64,000 bases of DNA from an uncultured Acetatifactor sp. (GTDB lineage: Bacteria > Bacillota > Clostridia > Lachnospirales > Lachnospiraceae), in NCBI GenBank assembly GCA_910584435.1, contig CAJUAP010000005.1:1-64000 (forward strand), in the 5' to 3' direction. The notes under the pieces were generated by a model. That model was not told the origin of the DNA, made no database searches, and saw nothing but the letters and a program-made list of their open reading frames with translations. Positions 50,300-59,130 of this stretch are shown here, in pieces. The first letter of the stretch is position 1. Every line of letters begins with the position of its first letter. Made by a program: the position numbers and the translations under genes.

Positions 50300-52225
50300 A
50301 TGACGGAAAAAAATTTGCAGAGAAAGCCTTATCCCCTGGGAGCCCATATTGAGGGCGATGGAGTTCGTTTTTCCTTTGTGTGTAGGGCCGCTTCTTGCGG
50401 AATTCTGCTGTACGACAAAGCAACCGGTAAAGAGCTGAAGAAAATTTATTTTGCACAGGAGGACAGAATCGGAAATATTTATTGCAAGACAGTTAGAAAT
50501 ATAAATCCGGAACAAATTACTTATCTTTTTTTTGAAGAGGACAGGCTTGTACCGGATGAACATGCCAGGTTTTTCCCGTGCAGGGCATTTTATGGAAAAG
50601 AAAGATCAAGTTATGACCTGAGAGCAGGGCTTCACACTGATGAATTTGATTGGGGGAAGGATCAGCGGCCAGGATATCCTTATCATGAAATGATAGGGTA
50701 TTGTATGCATGTAAGGGGGTTTACAAAGCATGCCTCATCTCAGGTGAAAAATAGAGGAACATTTGCAGGAATTGTGGAAAAAATACCATATTTGAAGGAA
50801 ATAGGCGTTACCACTATTGAGCTGCAGCCGGCATATGAATTTACGGAGTATCCCACCAGGGAGGAATGGGAGAGAAGGCTCCCTGCCAGTGCATCGCCGG
50901 GAGTACCAATTGGGCTTCATGAAAGGAAATTAAATTATTGGGGTTACAAAAGGGGATACTATTATGTGCCAAAGGGCGGGTATGCTGCTTCTGACGATCC
51001 CGTGGCGGAGTTTAAGCATCTTGTGAAGGCGCTGCATGAAAATGGATTGGAATTGGTGATGCAGTTTTATTTTCCTGATTCGGTCAAACGCAGCGAGATT
51101 CCGGAGATTCTGCGTTTTTGGGTGATAGAGTATCATGTAGATGGGTTTCATCTGATGGGGGAGAATCTATCAGTGGAGCTGCTTGCTTCCGATGATGTTC
51201 TGGCGGATACAAAGCTCTGGTATTATCATTTTGATACAGAAGTGCTCTATGGGAGGAATGAGTTCCCAAGGTATCCCCATGCGGCAGAATACAATGATGC
51301 ATGGTATTATTGTATGCGCAGTTTCCTGAAGGGTGACGGCAATATGCTTGGCAATGTGCTGTATCAAATGCGGCATATTCCGGAGAAAGCAGGACGTATA
51401 CATTATATGAGCAATTATTTCGGATTTACGCTTGCCGATATGGTTTCTTATGAGTATAAGCATAATGAAGCCAACGGAGAAGAAAACCAGGATGGAAGCG
51501 ACTATAACTGCAGCTGGAACTGCGGAGAAGAAGGGCCTACGCGGAGGCAGAAGGTCAGACAGCTTCGGGAGAAGCAGATGAAAAATGCAATGTGTATGAT
51601 ATTGCTTTCTCAGTCCGCACCACTGATTTTTATGGGAGATGAATTCGGCAATTCACAGAAGGGTAATAATAATCCTTATTGTCAAAACAATTCCATTACA
51701 TGGTTGGATTGGGGCGGAATAGAAAAAAATGCCAGGATATTCTCTTTTTGGAAAATGCTTGTCAAGTTCAGGAAAAGTCATCCTGTCTTAAGACCGGAGA
51801 GAGAGATGCGGTTGATGGATTATATTGCCTGCGGTTATCCGGATTTGTCTTATCACGGACAGAGTGCATGGCGGCCGAAGCTGGAAGGAAACTGCAGACA
51901 TATTGGAATTATGTTTTGTGGAAAATACGCGAAAGCAGCACATATACAGGCGGATGACTTTTTATACCTTGCTATGAATATGCACTGGGAGAGTCATGCC
52001 ATGGCACTTCCAAGGCTTCCCAAAGGGATGAAGTGGAAGAAGGTATTTACGACAGCCGGACATGAGGTGAAGGAAAACGGGGCAGACAGTAATATGGAAT
52101 ATGTCAGAAACGTGCCGCCCAGAAGCATTGTGATGTATATTAGTGCCTTGGAACAAGGCACTGACTTGGAACAAGGCACTGACTTGGAACAAGGCACTGA
52201 CTTGGAACAAGGTGCGAAAGCTTAA
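50300..52225 (+). CDS. GH13 glycogen-debranching-enzyme homologue lacking catalytic residues
   Basis: 641 residues from ATG 50300 (AGGAGG 6 bases upstream). N-terminal CBM48-like domain (YPLGAHIEGDGVRFSFVCRA), then a TIM barrel similar to GlgX/isoamylase, including GFTLADMVSYEYKHNEANGE and NCSWNCGEEGPTRRQKVRQL. The four catalytic regions are altered: region I Asp to Gln255; region II DGFRxD is DGFHLM, nucleophile position Met286; region III acid/base Glu is Tyr309; region IV His-Asp is Tyr373-Phe374. It is therefore probably not a hydrolase; glycan binding or regulation is possible. The C-terminus ends in 18-base tandem repeats (EQGTDL). No signal peptide. Confidence 0.85.
   Translation: MTEKNLQRKPYPLGAHIEGDGVRFSFVCRAASCGILLYDKATGKELKKIYFAQEDRIGNIYCKTVRNINPEQITYLFFEEDRLVPDEHARFFPCRAFYGKERSSYDLRAGLHTDEFDWGKDQRPGYPYHEMIGYCMHVRGFTKHASSQVKNRGTFAGIVEKIPYLKEIGVTTIELQPAYEFTEYPTREEWERRLPASASPGVPIGLHERKLNYWGYKRGYYYVPKGGYAASDDPVAEFKHLVKALHENGLELVMQFYFPDSVKRSEIPEILRFWVIEYHVDGFHLMGENLSVELLASDDVLADTKLWYYHFDTEVLYGRNEFPRYPHAAEYNDAWYYCMRSFLKGDGNMLGNVLYQMRHIPEKAGRIHYMSNYFGFTLADMVSYEYKHNEANGEENQDGSDYNCSWNCGEEGPTRRQKVRQLREKQMKNAMCMILLSQSAPLIFMGDEFGNSQKGNNNPYCQNNSITWLDWGGIEKNARIFSFWKMLVKFRKSHPVLRPEREMRLMDYIACGYPDLSYHGQSAWRPKLEGNCRHIGIMFCGKYAKAAHIQADDFLYLAMNMHWESHAMALPRLPKGMKWKKVFTTAGHEVKENGADSNMEYVRNVPPRSIVMYISALEQGTDLEQGTDLEQGTDLEQGAKA
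52148..52216 (+). repeat. 18-base tandem repeat at the 3' end of the GH13-like gene
   Basis: Three identical units TTGGAACAAGGCACTGAC (52148-52201) plus a partial fourth. Encodes LEQGTD repeats; could change length by slippage. Confidence 0.95.
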
Positions 52226-52245
52226 GGCGGTAGAAGGAGTATAAA

Positions 52246-52845
52246 ATGAATAAGGCATGGAGCCACTTTAGGACAATAGTATATCATAAGTATCTGGTGG
52301 CAAAAGGGTGTTTTCGTGTAGGGCTTTACCGGCAGGGAATATTGCATGATATGTCCAAATTCAGTCCGGAAGAATTCGGAGTGGGGGCAAAATATTTTCA
52401 GGGAAACAGAAGTCCAAATGATGCGGAGCGGGAAGTATTGGGTTATTCCGGCGCATGGATTCATCATATGGGGCGGAATAAGCATCATTATGAGTATTGG
52501 CATGATTATGACAAACAGGGCAATATGGTGCCGGTTCCCATGCCCGGCAGATATATTGCGGAAATGATTATGGACAGGATTGCTGCCAGCAAGGTGTATG
52601 AGGGAAAGAAATATACGGATGCATCGCCCCTGGCATATTACAAAAAGGGTAAAAAAGTAAATGATATCATGCATGATGATACAAGGCTGACATTGGAACG
52701 GTTGTTGAAGATGCTGGCGGAAGAAGGGGAGGACAAAACATTTGCCCGTATCAGGAAGGAGCTTGTCATGCAGGATGGAAGACTTTTATGGAAAAAGGAT
52801 TTACGGAAAAAGAGACATCTGCAAAGTAAAAAATATAAAAAATGA
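52246..52845 (+). CDS. DUF5662 family protein
   Basis: 199 residues; AAGGAG upstream of ATG 52246. Rich in His/Asp/Trp patterns that look like metal ligands: ILHDMSKFSPEEFG, AWIHHMGRNKHHYEYWHDYD, PGRYIAEMIMDRIAASKVYE. These match the DUF5662 group as I remember it, common in Firmicutes and of unknown function; an HD-like metal site is likely. The C-terminal 25 residues are very basic (KKDLRKKRHLQSKKYKK). Follows the GH13-like gene after 20 bases, so co-transcribed. Confidence 0.83.
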   Translation: MNKAWSHFRTIVYHKYLVAKGCFRVGLYRQGILHDMSKFSPEEFGVGAKYFQGNRSPNDAEREVLGYSGAWIHHMGRNKHHYEYWHDYDKQGNMVPVPMPGRYIAEMIMDRIAASKVYEGKKYTDASPLAYYKKGKKVNDIMHDDTRLTLERLLKMLAEEGEDKTFARIRKELVMQDGRLLWKKDLRKKRHLQSKKYKK

Positions 52846-52912
52846 GCCGCAAGGAAGCACCTTTTTCAAACAGCTGCATATGATACCATAAACACATTAT
52901 ATGGAGAAGTGT

Positions 52913-53272
52913 ATGAATTGTATTATTTTGCTGTTGCTGCTCAACTGCTGCAGTGGATGGGGGAATGGCGGCGGATGCTGTAATGGATGGAATAACAATG
53001 ATGGCTGCGGCGATTGCGGATGCAGAGTACCCGGAAGAAGAGCGCCTGAAAGAAGGGGACCTGAGAGAAGGGGAGCTGACAGAAGGCCCGATGAATGCTG
53101 CTGTGAGCAAGAAAAGCATTCTCACGACAATTGCGGTTGTGAAAAGGAAGAAAGAGAACGCGAAAGAGAAAGTTGTGAGGTTCAGGGAATGATTCCCCCT
53201 CCATGGCAGGAGTATCCCGGATTCCCGCGCCGGGAGAGCAGAAGTGATGAGAACTGTGACGCATGCGACTAA
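52913..53272 (+). CDS. Small Cys/Gly-rich protein with charged repeats
   Basis: 119 residues from ATG 52913 (GGAG 6 bases upstream; ATG 52901 would add four residues). A hydrophobic start (MNCIILLLLLNCCSG) is followed by a Gly/Asn/Cys-rich part (GCCNGWNNNDGCGDCGC), an Arg/Pro/Glu repeat (RRAPERRGPERRGADRRP), and another Cys-rich stretch (CCCEQEKHSHDNCGCEK). Small Cys-rich proteins with such N-termini are common in Lachnospiraceae; spore-coat or surface roles are guesses. The last 10 bases, including the stop codon, belong to a 32-base direct repeat. Confidence 0.6.
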   Translation: MNCIILLLLLNCCSGWGNGGGCCNGWNNNDGCGDCGCRVPGRRAPERRGPERRGADRRPDECCCEQEKHSHDNCGCEKEERERERESCEVQGMIPPPWQEYPGFPRRESRSDENCDACD

Positions 53273-53329
53273 GCGTCCATGCAGTCATCTGCGCCGTATG
53301 CGACTAAGCGTCCATGCAGTCATCTGCGC
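53263..53329. repeat. 32-base direct repeat spanning the stop codon
   Basis: Identical copies at 53263-53294 and 53298-53329 (ATGCGACTAAGCGTCCATGC and 12 more). The first copy contains the TAA of the Cys-rich gene. Confidence 0.93.
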
Positions 53330-53410
53330 TGCCATGCATATAAGAGTGGGTGTTTTGTTGAAACAATCCAGTGTCCGGTTTGGATAAACAAATAAGAATC
53401 CCGGCGGTCC

Positions 53411-55420
53411 CTATGAAGGTTGACCGCCGAGATCTTCTAATTCTGTTTCCGCTTCCATCATGCGCTCTAACAGAGTTTCCTGGTTGTGTTCTTCCGCATC
53501 CAGCTGTGACTGTAATTCCATGAGCTTTTCATAATCCGTACCCAGAGAAGGATCCATCAGCTGCAGTTTCAGTTCAGCGGCATGCTGCTCGCTGAGGCGC
53601 AGCTGTTCTTCATATTTTTCCAGTTGTTTCAGCAGACGGGATTTTACTTTGCCGGGATTGTAGTAATTTTTCCTGTCAAATACATCGGATAACGTGGGTG
53701 TGTCTGACGTTGTCTGGGTCAACGCTGGTATGTCTGACGTTGTATGGGCATTTGTCTTTTGTTTTGCCGCTGTGTGGGTGCCGGGCTGCAGACTGTCTGC
53801 TGTCTGGCGTTTTTTTGCATCAAGATATTCTTCATAGGGGCAGTTGTACTGCGTGACGGCATTTTCTCCAAATTCCAGGATACCTGTGGCTGTCTGGCGG
53901 ATAAAATAGCGGTCATGGGATACAAACAGTACGGTGCCGGGATAGGAAGACAGCATTTGCTCCAGGGCTTCTTTTCCCAGGATATCCATGTGGTTGGTGG
54001 GCTCATCCAGAATCAGCAGATTGGGTCTGGTCTGGAACATTTTACATAGGGCCAGCCGTACTTTTTCTCCGCCGGAGAGCTGTCCTGATTTCTTCTCCAC
54101 TTCTTCCTGGGAGAACAGAAAGCTGCCCAAAGCACTTCGAACCTGTTCACGCATCAGGCCGGGATAGGTCTGCCAGAAGTTGTCAAGTACGGTCTGTTCA
54201 GGGTCCATATCGCCTTTCACAGCCTGCTGCTGGTCAAAATAACCCCATTCTACATTGTGCCCGAAGGTGTAATTTCCGCCAAGGGGCTTTAAGATGCCCA
54301 CTAAGGTTTTCAGCAGTGTGGATTTACCTTTGCCGTTTTCTCCTAAGATGGCAAGCCGTTCCCCTTTTCTCAGAGAAAAAGTCACACGGATCAGTTCTTC
54401 TTCATAGCCGATGCTCAGTTTTTTTACCGTCAGTACATCCGTGTAGCTCTCTATTCTGGGGGTAAAAAGGGCATGAAAGGTCTTGGTGTCAAACCGCCTG
54501 GGCTTCTCAATTTTTACCATGTGTTCAATTGCCATACGTTTTGACCGGGTGGCGGAGACCTTGGTAGGCGTATTTTTCCACTTTTCAATCCAGTCTGTCA
54601 GACGTTTGATTTCCTGCTGCTGTTCTTCATAATCCTTTTCCTGCTTGATGAGATCCGCTTCTTTACGTTTGACAAAGGCGGAATAGTTGCCGGGGTAGCG
54701 TTTTATGAGATGATATTCAATTTCGTAGGTTACATCAATAATTCTGTCCAGGAACATACGGTCATGGGAAACGATAACAACGGATTTGTCGTAACTCTGC
54801 AGGTATTCCTCCAGCCATTCAATGGTAGGAAGGTCCAGATGGTTGGTAGGTTCGTCCAGCAGCATAATGTCAGGGCGGCTCAAAAGGAGTTTGATAAAAG
54901 CCATTTTGGTCTGCTGGCCGCCGGAAAAGGTTCCAATAGGACGGGAAAGATCTTCCAGGCTGAAACCGAATTTCTGGAACATAATTTCCATGTCCTGCCT
55001 CCAGGTATAACCCCGGAGGGCTTCCATTTTCTTCTGCAGATGATCATATTCGTTCAGAAGGGCTTTTTCGGATTGGGTCTCCAACAGTGCCTCGATCTCC
55101 TGCATCCTTGCCTCACAGGCAAAAACAGGGGCGAAGGTTTTCTGGATTTCTTCTTCCGCCGTAACGTTGCCGTCGGTAAAGCTGACCTGGCGCAGGAAGC
55201 CTATGTTCTGCTTTCCGGCCATAGTAATACCGCAGGTCTCGTCGCTGTCTAAGTTGTTCATGGAAATATCCCCTGCGATTAATTTCAGCAATGTGGTTTT
55301 TCCGCAGCCGTTTCTGCCTACAATGGCAATTTTCTCATTGTCGTGAATCTCAAAGTTTACATCCTGTAATATGGTGTCCGCACCGTATTGTACCAGTGCG
55401 TGTCTGATTTGATATCTCAT
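53411..55420 (-). CDS. ABC-F family ATPase
   Basis: 669 residues on the - strand from ATG at 55420 (CAGGAG upstream). Two ATPase domains without membrane segments: first Walker A GRNGCGKTTLLKLIAG, signature SGGQQTKMAF, Walker B LLDEPTNHLDL; second Walker A GENGKGKSTLLKTLVG, signature LSGGEKVRLALCK, LILDEPTNHMDI. The inter-domain linker (about 235-310) is charged; the C-terminal coiled coil (about 590-665) is like Uup/YfmR. ABC-F proteins act on ribosomes, in translation quality or antibiotic protection. A repeated ALTQTTSDTPT-like stretch (near 565-590) is unusual. Confidence 0.95.
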   Translation of the reverse strand: MRYQIRHALVQYGADTILQDVNFEIHDNEKIAIVGRNGCGKTTLLKLIAGDISMNNLDSDETCGITMAGKQNIGFLRQVSFTDGNVTAEEEIQKTFAPVFACEARMQEIEALLETQSEKALLNEYDHLQKKMEALRGYTWRQDMEIMFQKFGFSLEDLSRPIGTFSGGQQTKMAFIKLLLSRPDIMLLDEPTNHLDLPTIEWLEEYLQSYDKSVVIVSHDRMFLDRIIDVTYEIEYHLIKRYPGNYSAFVKRKEADLIKQEKDYEEQQQEIKRLTDWIEKWKNTPTKVSATRSKRMAIEHMVKIEKPRRFDTKTFHALFTPRIESYTDVLTVKKLSIGYEEELIRVTFSLRKGERLAILGENGKGKSTLLKTLVGILKPLGGNYTFGHNVEWGYFDQQQAVKGDMDPEQTVLDNFWQTYPGLMREQVRSALGSFLFSQEEVEKKSGQLSGGEKVRLALCKMFQTRPNLLILDEPTNHMDILGKEALEQMLSSYPGTVLFVSHDRYFIRQTATGILEFGENAVTQYNCPYEEYLDAKKRQTADSLQPGTHTAAKQKTNAHTTSDIPALTQTTSDTPTLSDVFDRKNYYNPGKVKSRLLKQLEKYEEQLRLSEQHAAELKLQLMDPSLGTDYEKLMELQSQLDAEEHNQETLLERMMEAETELEDLGGQPS

Positions 55421-55704
55421 AATGGTGTCTCCTGTTTTGATTACATCACCGAATTTAATGGTGTTTTTGTTCTGTCTCTGCGGCAGAAAATGAAATAAGC
55501 CGGGGCAGAATCCGCCGCGGCTTTGTACTGTATCAATATGTGATATGATAACTGTTGCCCAGGCGTTTCTGCCGGCATTATCACATCTTTTCAGTTTCTT
55601 GCTGTCAGGAATATGATAATAGTGTATTGAAGTTGAAAGTATAGGCTTTATTACATGAAGTCATTGCAGTTTCCTCGTTTCCGTATGTTATGTGAATAAT
55701 TTCA

Positions 55705-55735
55705 TAACGGTTCAGTGGCCGGCCTGAACTGTTAC
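55705..55735. repeat. Palindromic repeat (family B, copy d)
   Basis: TAACGGTTCAG and CTGAACTGTTAC arms around TGGCCGGC; one arm mismatch against copies a and c. Confidence 0.65.
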
Positions 55736-55833
55736 ACAATTTTCTGATACCATGATGATATTACCATAAGAATACGGAATTTGCAATATGGCATTTTAAT
55801 TTCACAAACTTAAGAATAGTCAATGTTACTATC

Positions 55834-55862
55834 TGGAAATCTCTCTTTTTATGTGGTATAAT
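55834..55862 (+). promoter_or_regulatory. Possible promoter of ybaK
   Basis: TGGAAA (55834-55839), 17-base spacer, TATAAT (55857-55862). The -35 box is weak. Confidence 0.45.
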
Positions 55863-56067
55863 TTTCCGATACTATGGCAGAATGAATTAATTCACAGAGC
55901 CTGGATTTGCCGGCAGTAACCTTTATGACGGGGTATTGACGTAAATGGCTGTGTGGAGGATGCGATATGGATTATCAAGACACGAAATGCTTTGAAATCT
56001 TTAAGGCGTGTGTGGACATTGAAGACATGGGAATGGATAAGACGGGTAAACGCAGAAGGGAGGAAGT

Positions 56068-56556
56068 ATGGCGAAGCAGAAGGAAACGAAGACAAATGCT
56101 ATGCGAATTTTGGAGGCCATGGAAATATCTTTTGAGCATTATATCTATGAATGCAATGAGTTTGTGGATGGTCTGCAGATTGCGGATCAGCTTTCCCTGC
56201 CCTATGAAAAAGTATATAAGACCCTGGTGACGGTGGGGAATAGCGGAAATTATTTTGTTTTTGTACTTCCGGTGGCAGAAGAGCTGGATTTAAAGGCGGC
56301 GGCTAAGAGTGTAGGTGAGAAAAATGTAGAGATGATTGCCGTGAAGGATATCAACCGTGTTACAGGATATATCCGGGGAGGGTGTACGCCCATCGGCATG
56401 AAAAAGCAGTATGTGACAAGAATTGACAGTTCGGCCATGGAACAGGAGAGGATTGTGGTCAGCGGAGGGCGGATTGGTTCTCAATTGGAACTTCTGCCGG
56501 AAGATCTGGCGAGAGCTGCCGGGGCGGAGTTTGCTGATATTATCCGGCATCATTGA
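56068..56556 (+). CDS. ybaK: Cys-tRNA(Pro) deacylase
   Basis: 162 residues from ATG 56068 (GGGAGGA upstream). YbaK/ProX-type editing domain that removes Cys wrongly attached to tRNA-Pro. Family marks: NAMRILEAMEISFEHYIYEC at the N-terminus, LPYEKVYKTLVTVGNSGNYF, VLPVAEELDLKAAAKSVGEK, the Gly-rich GYIRGGCTPIGMKKQYVTRI, and C-terminal IVVSGGRIGSQLELLPEDLA. Cytosolic. A terminator follows at 56617-56649. Confidence 0.95.
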   Translation: MAKQKETKTNAMRILEAMEISFEHYIYECNEFVDGLQIADQLSLPYEKVYKTLVTVGNSGNYFVFVLPVAEELDLKAAAKSVGEKNVEMIAVKDINRVTGYIRGGCTPIGMKKQYVTRIDSSAMEQERIVVSGGRIGSQLELLPEDLARAAGAEFADIIRHH

Positions 56557-56616
56557 TGATAGAAGAGGCATTTGATTTCTGAAAGTGCCGGTTATCTTTA
56601 TAAAAAGGAAAAGATA

Positions 56617-56649
56617 AGTCAATCTGCTTTGTGCAGACTGGCTTTTTTT
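56617..56649 (+). terminator. Rho-independent terminator after ybaK
   Basis: AGTCAATCTGC (56617-56627) pairs with GCAGACTGGCT (56633-56643) with one mismatch and one G-U, followed by a run of T. Confidence 0.85.
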
Positions 56650-56716
56650 ATGCACACGGGCACCCAGAGGGTTTCCTGACAGTTGATTTTGTTTCCGAAA
56701 GTGTCGTTCTGCTCCA

Positions 56717-56745
56717 TTGATTTTGTTTGTGATTACGTTTAAAAT
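56717..56745 (+). promoter_or_regulatory. Promoter of the regulator/ABC module
   Basis: TTGATT (56717-56722), 17-base spacer, TAAAAT (56740-56745). Confidence 0.55.
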
Positions 56746-56765
56746 ATAAGCGAAAGTTCGGCTAA

Positions 56766-56801
56766 GAAATGTCAAGAGGAAGTTTTACCAGCATCTGCCC
56801 G
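56766..56801 (+). repeat. Dispersed 37-base repeat, copy 2
   Basis: Matches 46885-46921 (GAAATGTCAAGAG, then AAGTTT, then CAGCATCTG). Lies in the leader of the regulator gene. Confidence 0.55.
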
Positions 56802-56906
56802 GACAGTACCCGGAACAATGCGCGGCTATGCCCTTCAGACGAGCGTTGTTCTGCCATCCATGGTACTGGAAGGGAAGATGCGGAACTTAAATAGGAGGAA
56901 ATTAAT

Positions 56907-58025
56907 TTGAGCATGTTACGTATTGCGGATAATATTGTCCGGTTAAGGCATGATAAGAAAATCACACAGGAGAAGCTGGCGGAATTTGTGGGTGTTACAA
57001 AAGCATCCGTTTCAAAGTGGGAAAACAGTCAGAGTACACCTGACATAACCATTCTGCCGCAGCTCGCCGCATTCTTCAATGTGACGGTGGACGAACTGAT
57101 AGGGTATACGCCCCAGCTGTCAAAAGAGCAGATTCAGAAACTTTACCAGAGATTCGGAAAGGATTTCGGCCGGCGTCATTTTGAAGAAGTGATGAAGGAG
57201 ACAGAGGATTATGTGAAACATTATTACTCCTGCTGGCCTTTTCTGCTGCAGATATGCATTTTGTGGTTGAATCATTATAAAATGACAGAGGATAAGGACA
57301 GACAGAAAGATATCTGTCTGCGTATTGTAAAGCTTTGTGAACATATACAGGAAAATTGTCAAGATATGCAGATTCACGGAACTGCAGTTGTGATTCGGGC
57401 GCTCATATATTTTCAGACGGGACACATACAGGAAGTCGTTGATGAATTGGAGGAATTTTCTGCTTCTGCCAGATTCGGCAATCAGAGCAGTGTTCTTCTG
57501 GCACAGGCATATGCAATGCTTGGCGAACAGGAAAAAGCATATGGCTATGCTCAAATCAGTATGTATGACAATATCATGAATCTGCTTGCGAATGCAGCAT
57601 GCTATCTTCAGATAAACATGGCGCAGCAGGTGTGCCGGGAGACCATAGAGCGCATTGAGCATGTGGCAGAAGCCTATCAGATTGCCGAACTCAATCCCAA
57701 CAGTCTGTTAAATTTTGAGTATCAGGCAGCAGTCTGCTATCTGGCACAGGGCGAAAAGCAGAAGGCGATAGAGCATATTGACAAGTATGTTATGCTTCTG
57801 TCCAAGCTGTTTTCCGCGGCGGAATTGAACCTGCATGGGGATGCCTATTTTAACAGAATAGAAGCCTGGTTTGGCAATGAGCTTTTGAACGGAACAAATG
57901 CGCCGTGCAACAGGAAAGTTGTGCTGGAAGATGCGAAAAGAACCTTGGATGTACCGCCGTTTACTGTATTAAACGGAATACCTGAATTTGAAAAAATAAA
58001 AAATAAATTAAAGGAGATAAACTGA
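56907..58025 (+). CDS. XRE-type transcriptional regulator with TPR-like C-terminus
   Basis: 372 residues if TTG 56907 is the start (AGGAGG 8 bases upstream; ATG 56913 would be 14 bases away). HTH at about 5-60: RLRHDKKITQEKLAEFVGVT, KASVSKWENSQSTPDITILP. The remainder is helical and TPR-like (LLAQAYAMLGEQEKAYGYAQ; AVCYLAQGEKQKAIEHIDKY), as in peptide-sensing Rgg/PlcR-type regulators, although the fit is only general. The stop shares a base with the next gene; it probably controls the ABC exporter genes behind it. Confidence 0.85.
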   Translation: MSMLRIADNIVRLRHDKKITQEKLAEFVGVTKASVSKWENSQSTPDITILPQLAAFFNVTVDELIGYTPQLSKEQIQKLYQRFGKDFGRRHFEEVMKETEDYVKHYYSCWPFLLQICILWLNHYKMTEDKDRQKDICLRIVKLCEHIQENCQDMQIHGTAVVIRALIYFQTGHIQEVVDELEEFSASARFGNQSSVLLAQAYAMLGEQEKAYGYAQISMYDNIMNLLANAACYLQINMAQQVCRETIERIEHVAEAYQIAELNPNSLLNFEYQAAVCYLAQGEKQKAIEHIDKYVMLLSKLFSAAELNLHGDAYFNRIEAWFGNELLNGTNAPCNRKVVLEDAKRTLDVPPFTVLNGIPEFEKIKNKLKEIN

Positions 58026-58228
58026 TGAATACAATGATTGAAATGTTACCCTTTTTGATTCCGCTTTTGATTGCGGAAGCCGCGCTTTTGGGATATACAT
58101 TGCGGCACATTCTTACACATAGGAATTATAAGCGCGGCAACCGGACACTGTGGCTGATTGTTGTCATTCTGGGAATGAATTTTATCGGCCCGATTCTGTA
58201 TTTCATTTTAGGGAAAGAGGAAGCATAA
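58025..58228 (+). CDS. PLDc_N-type small membrane protein
   Basis: 67 residues: two membrane segments (MLPFLIPLLIAEAALLGYTL and LWLIVVILGMNFIGPILYFI) with the pattern of the phospholipase-D N-terminal membrane domain family. The ending GPILYFILGK is characteristic. ATG 58025 overlaps the regulator's stop, and its own stop overlaps the ABC ATPase start, so it is translationally coupled on both sides. Small proteins of this type sit next to ABC exporters of peptides or toxins in many Firmicutes, perhaps as immunity or accessory subunit. Confidence 0.82.
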   Translation: MNTMIEMLPFLIPLLIAEAALLGYTLRHILTHRNYKRGNRTLWLIVVILGMNFIGPILYFILGKEEA

Positions 58229-59130
58229 TGAATATTTTAGAGATTTCTCATGTGACGAAAACATTTGGGACTAAGGCAGTCTTAAACGATTTGAGCTTTT
58301 TCGTTCCTGAACACTCTGTATTTGGCTTTATCGGACAAAACGGCGCAGGAAAAACGACAACGATGAAAATAGTGCTTGGTCTGCTGGAAAGCAATCAGGG
58401 AGAAGTCCTGGTAAACGGCGAAAAAGTAACTTTTGGACAGAACTGCACAAATAAGTATATCGGCTATCTGCCTGATGTCCCGGAATTTTACGATTTTATG
58501 ACGCCGAGGGAATATCTGTCAATGTGCGGCCGGATTACAGGAATGTGCAGAGAAGAAATAAGAGAAAAGTCCGCAGAATTATTAAAAGTGGTGGGACTTG
58601 AAGGAGAAAACAAGCGTATTAAGGGGTTTTCCCGTGGTATGAAACAAAGGCTTGGCATAGCCCAGGCGCTTTTGAACAGTCCGAAACTGTTAATTTGTGA
58701 CGAACCCACATCAGCGCTTGATCCTATGGGCAGAAAAGAGGTGCTGGATATACTGTCTTCTGTAAGAGAACATACAACGGTTGTATTTTCCACGCATATT
58801 TTATCCGATGTGGAGCGTATCTGCGACCGGATTGCATTTCTTCATGAGGGAAAAGTTGCCCTGAGAGGAACATTAGAAGAAATCAGGCATATCAGAAACG
58901 GCGATAGTATTGAAATCGAGTTTCCCACAGAACAGGATGCTGATATATTTTCAGGCATTTATTCCGGCGGCAGGAAGGCAGGGAGGACGAAACTGCTTTT
59001 TTGCAAAAGGACAGAGCGCGATATGCTGCAGATGATGGAATGTCTGTCACAAAATCTGATTCCCATTTTGCGTATGGAGAAACTGGAACCATCGCTGGAG
59101 GACTTGTTTTTGGAGGTGGTTGGAAAATGA
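58228..59130 (+). CDS. ABC transporter ATP-binding protein
   Basis: 300 residues from ATG 58228. Walker A GQNGAGKTTTMKIVLG, signature FSRGMKQRLGIAQALL, Walker B LLICDEPTSALDPMG, H-loop FSTHILSD. The C-terminal about 80 residues resemble those of ABC-2 type exporters (drug or lantibiotic resistance group). Pairs with the permease at 59127, which overlaps it by four bases (ATGA). Confidence 0.95.
   Translation: MNILEISHVTKTFGTKAVLNDLSFFVPEHSVFGFIGQNGAGKTTTMKIVLGLLESNQGEVLVNGEKVTFGQNCTNKYIGYLPDVPEFYDFMTPREYLSMCGRITGMCREEIREKSAELLKVVGLEGENKRIKGFSRGMKQRLGIAQALLNSPKLLICDEPTSALDPMGRKEVLDILSSVREHTTVVFSTHILSDVERICDRIAFLHEGKVALRGTLEEIRHIRNGDSIEIEFPTEQDADIFSGIYSGGRKAGRTKLLFCKRTERDMLQMMECLSQNLIPILRMEKLEPSLEDLFLEVVGK

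Larger units (their letters stand above)
55421..56067. other. Intergenic region between ABC-F and ybaK genes
   Basis: 647 bases, AT-rich in part. It contains a family B palindrome (55705-55735), a likely promoter for ybaK (55834-55862) and no frame with a credible ribosome site. Small frames at 55953-56230 overlap ybaK and are rejected. Confidence 0.6.
56557..56906. other. Intergenic region between ybaK and the ABC module
   Basis: 350 bases with a terminator (56617-56649), two copies of TTGATTTTGTTT (56691 and 56717), a promoter (56717-56745) and the second copy of the 37-base repeat (56766-56801). Confidence 0.65.

Noticed and set aside
55953..56230. Small frames upstream of and overlapping ybaK
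   Set aside because: No ribosome sites and they overlap a well-identified gene in other frames.
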